Source of the DNA: Aquimonas sp046318115 | Lineage (GTDB): Bacteria; Pseudomonadota; Gammaproteobacteria; Xanthomonadales; Xanthomonadaceae | Length of the DNA: 64,000 nucleotides | NCBI GenBank assembly: GCA_046318115.1 | Contig: JBKCVA010000059.1 | Location: 10,078-74,077, forward strand | Reading direction: 5' to 3' | In this document: positions 1-8,748 of the stretch, in pieces | Numbering within the stretch: the stretch's first letter is position 1 | Layout of the letters: each line of letters starts with the position of its first letter | Notes under the pieces: model-generated | Databases searched by the model: none | Seen by the model: the letters and a program-made list of their open reading frames with translations, nothing else | What the model was told of the DNA's origin: nothing | Position numbers and translations under genes: made by a program

Positions 1-1950
1 GTAGTCGGCCGGCGCGACATCGGGCCCGAAGGCCTGGGTCGAAGTGTCGGTCGACATCGTCTTGGCGCGCGCGGCTTTCGCGTTGTAGTGGGCATTGCCC
101 GGGGTGACGCTGTCGCGCACCAGGCTCATCTCCCACTCGAGGTTCGGGTCCAGCATCGAGCGCTGGAAGAGTCTGTCGCCGACCCACTCGAAGCGGCGTC
201 GGCCATCGGGCGTGCGCAGCAGGCGCAGGTCCTGGCCGCCGTTCAAGGCCGCCGGGTTCGAGGTGTAGAGGCTGGGGTAGGTGTCGGCATCGCCGTGGCA
301 GTCCTTGCAGCCGACTTCGACCGCCATCGCCACCTCGCCAACGATGTGTCCGTTGCCGTGGCCATCGCTGTTGAAGTGGCAGTCCACGCAATGCATGCCA
401 ACGTCGACGTGGATGGACGACAGATGCACGGCCTTCTTGAACTTTTCGGGGTCGTCGTTCGCGACCTGCTGGCCTTCGGCGTCCAGCAGATTGCCCTCGC
501 GGTCGCGCTTGAACACGCCGCGGAAGTTCCAGCCGTGGCCGTGGTAGTCGGCGAACTGGGTGTCGCTGAGCTGCGGGTTCAGATCCCAGACCTTGGCGAG
601 GAAGTCGATGTCGGCCCAGTTGCCGCGCGGCGCTGCGCCCTCGGGGTTGCGCTCCAGCACCTCGCGCATGCGTTTGGCATCCGGGTACTGCTGCTGCGCC
701 GGCCACATGTGCGGGGCGTCGGACTCGTAGTCCCACATCGTGTAGCCGAGGAAGGTGTTCATGAACATGTTCGGCTGGTGCATGTGGCAGACCATGCACT
801 GGCTGCTGGGGATCGCGCGGGTGAAACCGTGGGTGATCGCGTGCCCCGAGCGGTCCTTCGGAATGGTCGGGTCGGCGCTCGCGCTCATGCCGGCATGGCC
901 GTGCGCGGCATAGGGCCCCGAGTGGCGCGGGTCGCGGTCGTTGGCATAGACCACATGGCAGGACGCGCAGCCCGAATGCCGGTAGTCGCCGGGCTGGTCG
1001 TTGGTGCCGGCGAACCACATCATCGGGTCGTTGAGCCGCGTCTTGTGCATGTTCAGCACGGGAACGGAAATGCGCGCACCGGTGCCAGGGCCACGGTTGC
1101 TCTGGCGGATATCGGGGCGGCCGGGCTCCTCCAGGCGCTGGATGTTGCCGGCGATGTTGGGCACGCCGGTTTCCGGGAACAGGCTGAGGATGTTGCGGCC
1201 GCCGCGCTCGAAGACGCGGAAGTTGTCGCCCGGCTTGATGGTCTCGAAGGCCGGCAGCGGCAGCAGCTCGGCGAGGATGCCGCGGGACTTCATCTCCGGC
1301 GTTGGTGGGATCGGCGCCAGCAGCTTTCCGGGCTGGCCATCGGCGGTGTAGCTCTCGCCGAGGATCGACTGCTTGAAGGGCAGGATGCCGTTGTTGTAAG
1401 CCGCCGCCGACCAGAACATCGCGCCGGTCGCCATCAGGCTGCGCCGGGTCGCATCGATGACCTGCTGATGGCAGGCACCACAGGCGAATTCGTTGACGCG
1501 GTAGTCCGACGGGTTGATGAAGCGGATGAACTCGGGGCGCTCCTGATTGAGCAGGGTGTAGGTGCGCTCGGGCGTGGCGCTGCTCGGCCAGGCCTCCGGA
1601 TAGCGCGGCAGCACGTGGGCCTGCTGCATCCACTGTGTGTAGTCGTCGCTGCCCGGCGCAGTGCCTTCGGGGACGCGCACGCTCGCGTCACCGCCGTGGC
1701 AGTCGACGCAGCCGAGCTGCACGGCCGGGTTGGCATGCATGGTCGGCATGTCGGTCTTGGTGTGGCAGCCGAGGCAACCTTCGGACTTGGCATGCGCCTG
1801 CGCCGCGGTCTGCCCCGCAGGCGCGGGTGCGGTCATCGGGTCGCTGCGCTCGACCGCTTCGTAGTTACCGCCAGCGGCGAGGCACAGGCTTGAGGCGAGC
1901 ATCAGTACCGCCGGGAGCAGAACGCGCCCATAGGGTGGGTCTTGACCCAC
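1..1950 (-). CDS. Multiheme c-type cytochrome (at least seven hemes), partial
   Basis: The minus strand is open from about 1950 through the left edge, so the C-terminus is missing. Seven CXXCH heme motifs are visible in the roughly 650 residues present: CLGCH, CVDCH, CGACH, CASCH, CMVCH, CVDCH and CKDCH. They are encoded near 1762, 1696, 1467, 954, 783, 375 and 296. A hydrophobic stretch (VLLPAVLMLASSLCLAA) at the N-terminus looks like a secretion signal. The start is unsure. ATG at 1902 would cut this signal in half. The in-frame GTG at 1950 gives a full signal with a basic residue, but it lies inside a REP-like palindrome. It is the last visible member of a minus-strand electron-transfer cluster, after a predicted outer-membrane barrel. 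A periplasmic or surface electron carrier is inferred; the substrate is unknown. Confidence 0.85.
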   Translation of the reverse strand, partial: MGQDPPYGRVLLPAVLMLASSLCLAAGGNYEAVERSDPMTAPAPAGQTAAQAHAKSEGCLGCHTKTDMPTMHANPAVQLGCVDCHGGDASVRVPEGTAPGSDDYTQWMQQAHVLPRYPEAWPSSATPERTYTLLNQERPEFIRFINPSDYRVNEFACGACHQQVIDATRRSLMATGAMFWSAAAYNNGILPFKQSILGESYTADGQPGKLLAPIPPTPEMKSRGILAELLPLPAFETIKPGDNFRVFERGGRNILSLFPETGVPNIAGNIQRLEEPGRPDIRQSNRGPGTGARISVPVLNMHKTRLNDPMMWFAGTNDQPGDYRHSGCASCHVVYANDRDPRHSGPYAAHGHAGMSASADPTIPKDRSGHAITHGFTRAIPSSQCMVCHMHQPNMFMNTFLGYTMWDYESDAPHMWPAQQQYPDAKRMREVLERNPEGAAPRGNWADIDFLAKVWDLNPQLSDTQFADYHGHGWNFRGVFKRDREGNLLDAEGQQVANDDPEKFKKAVHLSSIHVDVGMHCVDCHFNSDGHGNGHIVGEVAMAVEVGCKDCHGDADTYPSLYTSNPAALNGGQDLRLLRTPDGRRRFEWVGDRLFQRSMLDPNLEWEMSLVRDSVTPGNAHYNAKAARAKTMSTDTSTQAFGPDVAPADY

Positions 1951-2266
1951 CGTTGCGCTGCGTCGGTGGTCGCGGCAAGTCGTCGACACGACGACGGTCG
2001 ATGCCAGAGAAGCGGGTGCGGCGCGGCTGGGCACTGCCATAGCCAACGCAGGACCATAGGGTGGGTCTTGACCCACCGAACCTCGACGCTCACCCCGCCC
2101 ATCGCAGGCGCCCTCCTGCACTCGTGCGGGGACCGAGGCCAGAGCGAAGTGCCGGTGGGTCAAGACCCACCCTATGTCAGGGCGACGGGCGCGGCTGCGG
2201 TGGGTCAAGACCCACCCTATGAACGCGTCGAGGGCGAAGTACCGGTGGGTCAAGACCCAGCCGATG
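1929..2266. repeat. Cluster of five REP-like palindromes
   Basis: Five copies of a 23-nt element lie at 1929-1951, 2055-2077, 2154-2176, 2199-2221 and 2244-2266. The core is the palindrome GGTGGGTCAAGACCCACC with CTATG at one end. The first two are in one orientation and the last three in the other, so they form inverted groups. The last copy is degenerate (GACCCAGCCGATG). They fill the roughly 400-bp gap between the outer-membrane barrel gene and the heptaheme cytochrome gene. No other gene is seen in the gap. The first copy touches the likely start of the cytochrome gene. Confidence 0.93.
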
Positions 2267-2330
2267 CACGCCCGGATACGCTGCAGCGAGCGAATCACCG
2301 CGAATGTCTGCGCGATCATGATCGCCCTCG

Positions 2331-4262
2331 TCAGTAGGTCAGGATCAGGTTGGCCAGCAGCGAGTGCGGGCGGCCCTGATCCGGATTGAGTGAGCGATAC
2401 CCGCTGCCGGGCAGCAGGGCCGCGTACGAAAGCCGCATCACCACGTTCTGGGTCATGAAGGGTCGCCAGATCAGCGCAGCCGAGACATCGGTGCCGATGT
2501 GGCGGCCGATGTCCGGCTGCTGGCGTGCGACCTCCAGCACCTCGGTCGCGTCGAACCACAGGCCGTTGGCGTTGAAGGACAGCCGCAGCTCGGGCGTGAG
2601 ATCCAGATCGACGCCGGCGCCGACGAGATGCAGACCCGGATTCACGAAGTTGCTCTGGCCCTGCTCCTTGCTCGATCGCAGCGAGTTCAGCAGGCCATTG
2701 CGGCCGGACAGCGCGACGCGTCCCCCGCCGACCAGGGGCACCGACTGGCGGATCCAATAGCTGGTGTCGGCGCCGGCAAACAGCGGGTTCTCGAAGATCG
2801 CATCGAAGCCCTCCGAGCGATCGTCGAAGGGATCGGAATCACCGCTGGCGTACAGCAGGGACAGGCGCGGCCGGATCCAGGAGAAATCCATCGACAGCTC
2901 GGCGGCCGCAAACGCCGCGCGGATGTCGGAGGGCTCGCTGCTGAAGGCGCCGTTCTTCTCGCGACCGGCCGCGTAGTACGCGCTGCCGCTCACGTTGAGA
3001 CGATCGATATGGCCGTCGACGCTGTAGCCGAAGTAGCCGACGTCGTAACGGCGCGGGCGCTCGTCGCCGAAGCTCGCCGGCCGCGCGATGAAGCCGTTGC
3101 GGTCGAAATAGAACTCGCCGTCCTCGCGATTGCGGTTGTACAGGAAGGCGAACTGCGAGGTCAGCCCGAGCGTGCCGAGGTCCTGCCAGTACAGGTTGGC
3201 GATGAGGACATCGTCCTTGCGGGGCGACTCGCCGAGGTCGTTCAGGCCGCTGTTGGTGTCCTTCTCCAGTCGCCGGAACAGGCCGAGGTTGTACTGGAAC
3301 ACGTTGTTCCTGCGGGTGCCGAAGAGGCGCACGCCCAGCGGCACATCGTTGAACAGGAAGCCGCGGAAATCGGCGGTGATCGGCTGGATGCCGACGCGCA
3401 CGCTGTCGAAGTCGTAGTTCTCCGACACGTCGCGGAGGTGGTAGTCGTAGAACGCCGCCTGCAGGCCGAAGTGGCGATCGCTGCGGCGGGTGCCGCGACG
3501 CGGGTCGACGTTCAGCGCCAGGGTTTCCTCAAGATCGACACGGTTGTACTGGAAGGCCGGCGTCAGCCGGAATTCGTAGTCGGGCGGACGGAACACCGTA
3601 TTGCCCTTCAGGTACACCAGCTCGACCAGCAGGGTCTCGACGAACACCTCCTGCCGCGAATTGCCGAACACGTCGTTCGAATCCGGCCGCTCGGTGCTCT
3701 GGAAACCGACCGGTGTGGGCGAGCGCTGGGTCTGCAGCACGGTGTCCGCAATCGCCGTGACGGAGAAGAACTCGTCGCCATTGCGGACCGGCCTGTCGCC
3801 CTTCAGCACGTTGCGGTTGTACGGATCCCACAGGTTCACGCCGTACAGGGCGTCAACGATGCGCCAGCGGTCAGGCACCGGCGCGATATCGGGCGAAGGC
3901 GCGCCCAGCGGCGAAGGCATGCCGTGGTCGACGCGCGGCTCGATCTGCGATTCGTCACGCAGGCGGGACCGCGTGCGCGGGTCGGCCGCCTCGTCGTAGG
4001 TCGGCACGCAGTCCAGACCGGCATCGCCGGGCCGCCGCCGCGAGCGCACGCGCAGATCCTCGGCCTTGAGCGGCTCGCAGTCGGGAACGCGACTGCGGCT
4101 GAAGGCGGATGGCGCGGCTTCGACCTCACCCTGCTCCACCGCCTCGAAGCCATCGGCCTTCGGCAGCGCAGACTGGGCGTGCAGCCGCTGCGCGGCCAGC
4201 AGCCCAAGCAGCACGCCCAGCGTGATCAGGGAACGCTTCAGCGCGGGATGGGCAGCGGCCAT
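2331..4262 (-). CDS. Predicted outer-membrane beta-barrel (porin-like) of the cytochrome cluster
   Basis: A protein of 643 residues. ATG at 4262 is chosen because it gives a clean signal peptide (KRSLITLGVLLGLLAAQ, cleavage after LHAQ) and lies 8 nt after the stop of the upstream gene. The mature protein has a charged linker of about 100 residues with two cysteines, then a motif around DRWRIVDALYGVNLWDPYNR. After that come many alternating amphipathic strands ending in aromatic-rich ILTY, as is usual for beta-barrel C-termini. No CXXC of the MtrB type is seen at the mature N-terminus. Its place between two multiheme cytochrome genes suggests it could be the outer-membrane sheath of a porin-cytochrome conduit. 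That role is inferred from context. It may instead be an unrelated barrel of the alginate-export type. Confidence 0.8.
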   Translation of the reverse strand: MAAAHPALKRSLITLGVLLGLLAAQRLHAQSALPKADGFEAVEQGEVEAAPSAFSRSRVPDCEPLKAEDLRVRSRRRPGDAGLDCVPTYDEAADPRTRSRLRDESQIEPRVDHGMPSPLGAPSPDIAPVPDRWRIVDALYGVNLWDPYNRNVLKGDRPVRNGDEFFSVTAIADTVLQTQRSPTPVGFQSTERPDSNDVFGNSRQEVFVETLLVELVYLKGNTVFRPPDYEFRLTPAFQYNRVDLEETLALNVDPRRGTRRSDRHFGLQAAFYDYHLRDVSENYDFDSVRVGIQPITADFRGFLFNDVPLGVRLFGTRRNNVFQYNLGLFRRLEKDTNSGLNDLGESPRKDDVLIANLYWQDLGTLGLTSQFAFLYNRNREDGEFYFDRNGFIARPASFGDERPRRYDVGYFGYSVDGHIDRLNVSGSAYYAAGREKNGAFSSEPSDIRAAFAAAELSMDFSWIRPRLSLLYASGDSDPFDDRSEGFDAIFENPLFAGADTSYWIRQSVPLVGGGRVALSGRNGLLNSLRSSKEQGQSNFVNPGLHLVGAGVDLDLTPELRLSFNANGLWFDATEVLEVARQQPDIGRHIGTDVSAALIWRPFMTQNVVMRLSYAALLPGSGYRSLNPDQGRPHSLLANLILTY

Positions 4263-4270
4263 GGCGGTGC

Positions 4271-6343
4271 TCACAGTCCGGCGCAGACGTTCTGCGCATT
4301 CGAGCCGAGGAAGGGCGCATAGGGACACTGCACATAGCGCAGGCGCGCGCCCTGCGGCGCCAGCTGGTCCGCGCGTCGCGCCGGCGGCGCATTGCCGAGT
4401 CCGCCGCCCGTCCGCAGTCCAGTACGTTGCACGGCGAGGAAGGCGATCATGTCGTCCTGGTCGATGCCATCGCCCGACACGCCGACCGCGCCAATCAGGC
4501 GATCACCGCGATACACCGGCACGCCGCCGGGGAAAATCTGCAGGCCGTTGGCGAGCTGGCGCGTCGGTGCCGTCGAAGCCCCGCTGCCCAGGGCGACGCC
4601 GGCGCAGTTGTCCGGCGTGTCGTTGGCGAAGCCCGGCAGGCCGGCGGTGTGGGCGACGTGCTGGACGATGCCGTTCAGCGCGAGATCGAGCTGGAAGCCG
4701 GTGGCGAAGGGGCTCCACTGGCCGCGCGGCGCCGACAGCGGACCGGGCGCGGCGCTGAGGATGCCGTCCGGGTAGAAGGGCCGCGCCAGGTTGCCGATCG
4801 CGCGCGCCGAGAAGGCGATGCTGCCTTCGAGTGCAGCGCGGCCAACAAACGCCTCGAAGCTGGCCGCAGTGGTCCGCAGATCGAGCGTGCGGCGTGGCGT
4901 GAGGTTGGGGTTGAGCACTACCGCAGGCTCGGCGAGCGCGCGAATGAAGCCACCCGCATCCGCTGCGCTGAAGAACGCCGCCGAGCGCGCCTTCTGCAGC
5001 GAGACGTCGGCGCCGAACACGGGCGCATCGCGCGAGCGCACCATGCCAAGGATCTCGCCGCGGCTGTCGACCACCGCGATCGAGACGCGCGCATTCGAGC
5101 CCAGCGGGCGCCGGATCTGCGCGCGGCTGGCGTCGGCGATCGCCAGCGCCTCAGCCAGCAGGCCGGTGACTTCAGCTTCGCTGAGCGCAGCCGCGGCTTC
5201 GCTGCCGGCGCGCGGCGGGTGGCGCGGTGCATCGAAGGCATCGACCCAGACGAAGGCTTCGCTGCCGCCGAACTGGGCGGCGGGCGCCAGCCGCAGGCCG
5301 GATTCGGTGAGCCCGAACGCGCTGCCGCCACGCAAGGCGCCGCCGCCGTAGCCAGGCACGTCGAGCAGGCTGCCGGCGCTTGCATCGAGAGCGGCGAAGC
5401 GGGCACCCGCCACGCCGCTGGCGAGCTGTCCGGCAGAGGCATCGCTGAAGCGCAGCACCTTGCCTTCGACCGTGATGCGGCTGGCCTGGATGTCACGCGG
5501 CGCATCGAAGCCCAGGGTGGCAGCAAGCGCGATCCGCTCGTCGATGTCCGGGTCGACGTCGGCGACGCTGGGGTCCAGCGTGTAGAGGCCATCGGCACTG
5601 ATACCCACGCCGCCAACCAGCACGCCCTGCTTGTACAGCGGAAAGCCGCCCGGGTCCGCCGACAGGCCCAGCGGCGAGCGCTTGGGCCCGGTCATGCCCT
5701 GCATGAGACTGGCGCGGCGCATGAAGTCCGAGCAGGCGAGCTGGCTGAACTGCACTCCGAACAGCGGGCCGCCGGGCTGGTTGAGCTCGCCCGGATTGAA
5801 ATGCTGCTGCACGATCTGGCTGGCGGTGCGCGTGCTGAACGCATTGCCGCCGCTGGACAGGTAAGCGCCGGTCACGGCCTTGGCGATCGCCGCCAGCGCA
5901 GGGCCGCCCACGGCGGCAGGGAGGACGATGCCCTCGAGTCCGCCGTCGATGGCTGGCGCGCCGGTGGCCGTGCTCGCAACGCGCAGATCCCGCGCCGAAC
6001 CGCTCATTGCGTAGACGCCCAGCACGTTGCCGACGCGGTCGACCACGGCAATCGTGGCGACCGCAGTGTCGGCGCGCGCCTGCGCCACCGCTTGGGCGAT
6101 GACCTGGCCGACCTCGGCCGCGCTGAGCGTCTGCGAGGCTTCGAGGCCGGCGGCCTGCACGCAGGACGCGCAGATCGCAGGCGCAGCAGCAGCGCGCAGC
6201 GGGGGCGTCGACGAAGTCAGATCCGCGCCCTGCCCGCGCAGCCCGCCTTCGCGCTCGGGCCGCGAATCGGCGGCACAAGCAAGGCTCGCGACGAGCGCCA
6301 GCAGGATGGCCCACCCAGCGCGCCCGATGAACCTCGGGGCCAC
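4271..6343 (-). CDS. Exported protein with two GlcG/HbpS-like (DUF336) domains
   Basis: About 690 residues. The start is GTG at 6343, followed by a signal peptide (hydrophobic AILLALVASLACA, near residues 12-25) and an extended linker with CASC. Two related domains follow. The first has TIAVVDRVGNVLGVYAM and the second SIAVVDSRGEILGMVRS, both typical of the GlcG/HbpS heme- or cofactor-binding fold. Each is followed by a conserved KRS/KARSAAFFS-like or FSTRTASQ stretch. The protein ends with several cysteines. GlcG/HbpS proteins bind heme or small ligands. Here the gene sits between a decaheme cytochrome and the outer-membrane barrel, so a periplasmic heme or redox accessory role is likely but not shown. 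The start codon overlaps a REP-like palindrome, and the reading frame continues open upstream through the 144-bp repeats only because their length is a multiple of three. Confidence 0.82.
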   Translation of the reverse strand: MAPRFIGRAGWAILLALVASLACAADSRPEREGGLRGQGADLTSSTPPLRAAAAPAICASCVQAAGLEASQTLSAAEVGQVIAQAVAQARADTAVATIAVVDRVGNVLGVYAMSGSARDLRVASTATGAPAIDGGLEGIVLPAAVGGPALAAIAKAVTGAYLSSGGNAFSTRTASQIVQQHFNPGELNQPGGPLFGVQFSQLACSDFMRRASLMQGMTGPKRSPLGLSADPGGFPLYKQGVLVGGVGISADGLYTLDPSVADVDPDIDERIALAATLGFDAPRDIQASRITVEGKVLRFSDASAGQLASGVAGARFAALDASAGSLLDVPGYGGGALRGGSAFGLTESGLRLAPAAQFGGSEAFVWVDAFDAPRHPPRAGSEAAAALSEAEVTGLLAEALAIADASRAQIRRPLGSNARVSIAVVDSRGEILGMVRSRDAPVFGADVSLQKARSAAFFSAADAGGFIRALAEPAVVLNPNLTPRRTLDLRTTAASFEAFVGRAALEGSIAFSARAIGNLARPFYPDGILSAAPGPLSAPRGQWSPFATGFQLDLALNGIVQHVAHTAGLPGFANDTPDNCAGVALGSGASTAPTRQLANGLQIFPGGVPVYRGDRLIGAVGVSGDGIDQDDMIAFLAVQRTGLRTGGGLGNAPPARRADQLAPQGARLRYVQCPYAPFLGSNAQNVCAGL

Positions 6344-6905
6344 ATAGGGTGGGTCTTGAACCACCGCTGCGCTGCCTGCGCCATCGCTGCCGACACGCGA
6401 GGGCGCGAGACGCGTGGCGCGCGAGCAAGCCGCGGCAGGATCGCGGCCATGGTGGGTCAAGACCCACCCTATGGGCTTCGCTTCGGCATAGGGTGGGTCT
6501 TGACCCACCGCTGCGCAGCCTACGCCGTCGCTGCCGATACGCGATGGCGCGAGACGCGTGGCGCGCGAGCAAGCCGCGGCAGAGTCAAGGCCACGGTGGG
6601 TCGAGACCCACCCTATGGGCGTCGCTTCTGCATAGGGTGGGTCTTGACCCACCGCTGCGGTGCCTTCGCCATCGCTGCCGACACGCGATGGCGCGAGACG
6701 CGTGGCGCGTGAGCAAGCCGCGGCAGAGTCAAGGCCAGGGTGGGTCGAGACCCACCCTATGGGCGTCGCTTCTGCATAGGGTGGGTCTTGACCCACCGCT
6801 GCGGTGCCTTCGCCATCGCTGCCGACACGCGATGGCGCGAGACGCGTGGCACGCGAAGAAGGCGCGGCAGGATCGAGGCCACGGTGGGTCAAGACCCACC
6901 CTATG
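6343..6905. repeat. Four tandem 144-bp units, each flanked by REP-like palindromes
   Basis: Units begin at 6343, 6487, 6631 and 6775, exactly 144 bp apart. Each starts with the palindrome in one orientation and ends with the opposite orientation at 6451-6473, 6595-6617, 6739-6761 and 6883-6905. The roughly 85-bp interior (GCTGCGCTGCC... GGCAGGATCGCGGCC) is nearly identical between units. Each unit is therefore a large inverted pair able to form a long hairpin. The array lies inside the electron-transfer cluster between the decaheme and GlcG-like genes, and its first palindrome touches the GTG start of the latter. Confidence 0.95.
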
Positions 6906-6963
6906 GGTCTCGCGAGGCGCGCGCCGTACCCCAAGGCCACGCGCAGCGGCATCAGAATCCCGA

Positions 6964-8742
6964 TCATTCCCCACCTCCTGCAGCCGCAGGCGCGGCCGGG
7001 TGTGTCACTGGCAGCGCCGCCTGCATCGGCGTCGCCCCCGGCAGATGGAAGCCGTGACAGCCGGTGCAGGCGAGCTGCACGTTCTGGATGCCGCGCTCTT
7101 CGCTGTGGCAGTCGAGGCAGGTGTCGATGGCCGGCATCAGCACGTCGCTGCTGGCACCTGATACGGCGGCCGCGTGGCAATCCAGACAGGTGGCGTCGTC
7201 CTGCGCCAAGGTGTCGCGACGCGTGAGGTGGGCGACGTGGTCGAAGCGCGCCATCGGGTGGAAGTCCGCCACCAGCTTGACCGGCAGGATCTGCCAGCGC
7301 TCGTAGACGCTGCGCTCGGGATGCACGGTGACTTCGTGGCAGGTGACGCAGCCCGAGCGGGTGAACTGGTTGTGGGCCTCGATCTCGGCGCGCGCGCGTC
7401 CGCACGCAAGGATGCCCTCGGGGCAGGGATCGCGCTCGGCCAGGGCCGGGCGGCGACGGTTGCGCTGGCCGACCTCGATGGTCTTGGCGGTGTCCGCGAA
7501 CTGGCGGATGTAGTGCTCCTCCAGCGCCAGCACGGCCGCGCGCACCGCCGCATGCGGCAGCTGGCGCTCGGGCTCGTCTTCGTCGAAGCCCAGGCCATGG
7601 CAGCTGCGGCAGCTGTTCTCCATGGTGATCGGCTCGAAGTGCTCGCCGTCGACGTTCAAGCGGTGGCAGTCGACGCAGCCCAGGGCGCGGTCGCCCTCGC
7701 CGCGCACGTAGACGCGCTTGGGATCGAGGTGAACATCGTGCGGGAACTTCAGGTTCGAGCTCTCGCGCGGCGGCAGCGCGGGCTCGGAGCGGATGCGCTC
7801 GGTCGACCAGGTCGAGGCCGCGGCGTCGAAGCGCAGCAGGCTCAAGCGGAACGACGGGTGTGCATCGGCCCGGAACGCTGTCACCGCCTGCGCGAAGGCC
7901 TGCTCCGCGCGGGCCATGCCGCGGTGCGTGGCGACCTCGGGCAAGGCTTGATGGCAATCCACGCAGAGGGCGGTGTCCTCGCGCACCAGCATCGCGGGCT
8001 CGTTGTGCTCCTTGTGGCAGCCGGCACAGTGGGCGTCTTCGAGTTTCGGCACGGTCAGTGCGGCCAGATCGACATGGCCGGGCAGGTTCGTATGGCAGTC
8101 GAGGCAGCCGCGGTCGGGCGTGGTCTCGAACAGGCGCAGGTGGCAGGCATTGCAGTCGACGTCGATTTCCAGCGTGTGGTGCGCATTGGCCAGAGGCCCG
8201 CTCGACCACACCGCATCCGACAGCAGGGGCGCATGCGCGCGCAGCCAGCCGCCCAGGGCCGGGTTGAAGTAGCCCGCCAGCGGCAGCGCCAGCAGCACAA
8301 GGGCGAACAGCGCCGAGGCCCAGGCCAGTCGGCGCATCGGCAGGCGGGTCTGCTTGAGTTCGATCTGGAAATGCGTGGCCGGCCCAAAGGCCTGGTCCTG
8401 CTCGACCTGGGTGAGCTGCAGGGCGCCATTGAAGCCCGCGGGCGGCTCGATGACCCGCAGCTGCTGGGCGCCGATGTCGATCGACTCGCCGGGGCTGAGC
8501 ACCACACGCTGCAGGCTTTCACCCTCGCGCTGCAACCGCGACGCGCCCACACAGCGCAAGGAAAAGCGACCGCCGCCCAGCGGCTTGATCGTCAGGTGCC
8601 GGGCCGCGATCGACGGATCATGCAGGGGCAGGGTCTGGTCATTGCGGTGGCCGAGCGTGATCAGACCGCCCTCATGGCTGGCCTCGACGAGGGTCTCGGC
8701 GCCCTTGCGATCGCGGTATACCCGGCGCAGCAGGATCAGCAC
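6964..8742 (-). CDS. FHA-like domain / membrane helix / decaheme cytochrome c fusion
   Basis: A protein of 592 residues. Residues 23-98 resemble a degenerate FHA fold (GLITLGHRNDQ, DPSIAARHLTI). One membrane helix follows at about 138-158 (ASALFALVLLALPLAGYF). The periplasmic part from about residue 185 carries ten CXXCH motifs: CNACH, CLDCH, CAGCH, CVDCH, CVDCH, CRSCH, CVTCH, CLDCH, CLDCH and CTGCH. FHA domains bind phosphothreonine in the cytoplasm, so the protein could sense a kinase signal while carrying electrons outside; that is inference. The usual FHA SxxH motif appears here as AARH, so phosphopeptide binding is uncertain. The gene starts 6 nt after the stop of the di-heme b gene, implying co-transcription and coupling. 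The tail is Ala/Pro rich. Confidence 0.88.
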   Translation of the reverse strand: MLILLRRVYRDRKGAETLVEASHEGGLITLGHRNDQTLPLHDPSIAARHLTIKPLGGGRFSLRCVGASRLQREGESLQRVVLSPGESIDIGAQQLRVIEPPAGFNGALQLTQVEQDQAFGPATHFQIELKQTRLPMRRLAWASALFALVLLALPLAGYFNPALGGWLRAHAPLLSDAVWSSGPLANAHHTLEIDVDCNACHLRLFETTPDRGCLDCHTNLPGHVDLAALTVPKLEDAHCAGCHKEHNEPAMLVREDTALCVDCHQALPEVATHRGMARAEQAFAQAVTAFRADAHPSFRLSLLRFDAAASTWSTERIRSEPALPPRESSNLKFPHDVHLDPKRVYVRGEGDRALGCVDCHRLNVDGEHFEPITMENSCRSCHGLGFDEDEPERQLPHAAVRAAVLALEEHYIRQFADTAKTIEVGQRNRRRPALAERDPCPEGILACGRARAEIEAHNQFTRSGCVTCHEVTVHPERSVYERWQILPVKLVADFHPMARFDHVAHLTRRDTLAQDDATCLDCHAAAVSGASSDVLMPAIDTCLDCHSEERGIQNVQLACTGCHGFHLPGATPMQAALPVTHPAAPAAAGGGE

Positions 8743-8748
8743 GGCGGC

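Noticed and set aside
88..1893. 601-residue open frame on the plus strand
   Set aside because: It lies opposite a multiheme cytochrome gene with seven CXXCH motifs. Its sequence is Val/Ala/Arg rich without domains, as is usual for antisense frames in very GC-rich DNA.
4427..6712. 761-residue plus-strand frame
   Set aside because: Antisense to the GlcG-like gene and repeats; no recognisable domain.
6343..6905. CRISPR array
   Set aside because: Units are adjacent 144-bp repeats with almost identical interiors, not short repeats with unique spacers, and no cas gene is near.
4271..8209. 1312-residue minus-strand frame
   Set aside because: It joins the GlcG-like gene to an out-of-frame reading of the decaheme gene through the 144-bp repeats. 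The CXXCH-bearing frame 6964-8742 is the real gene.
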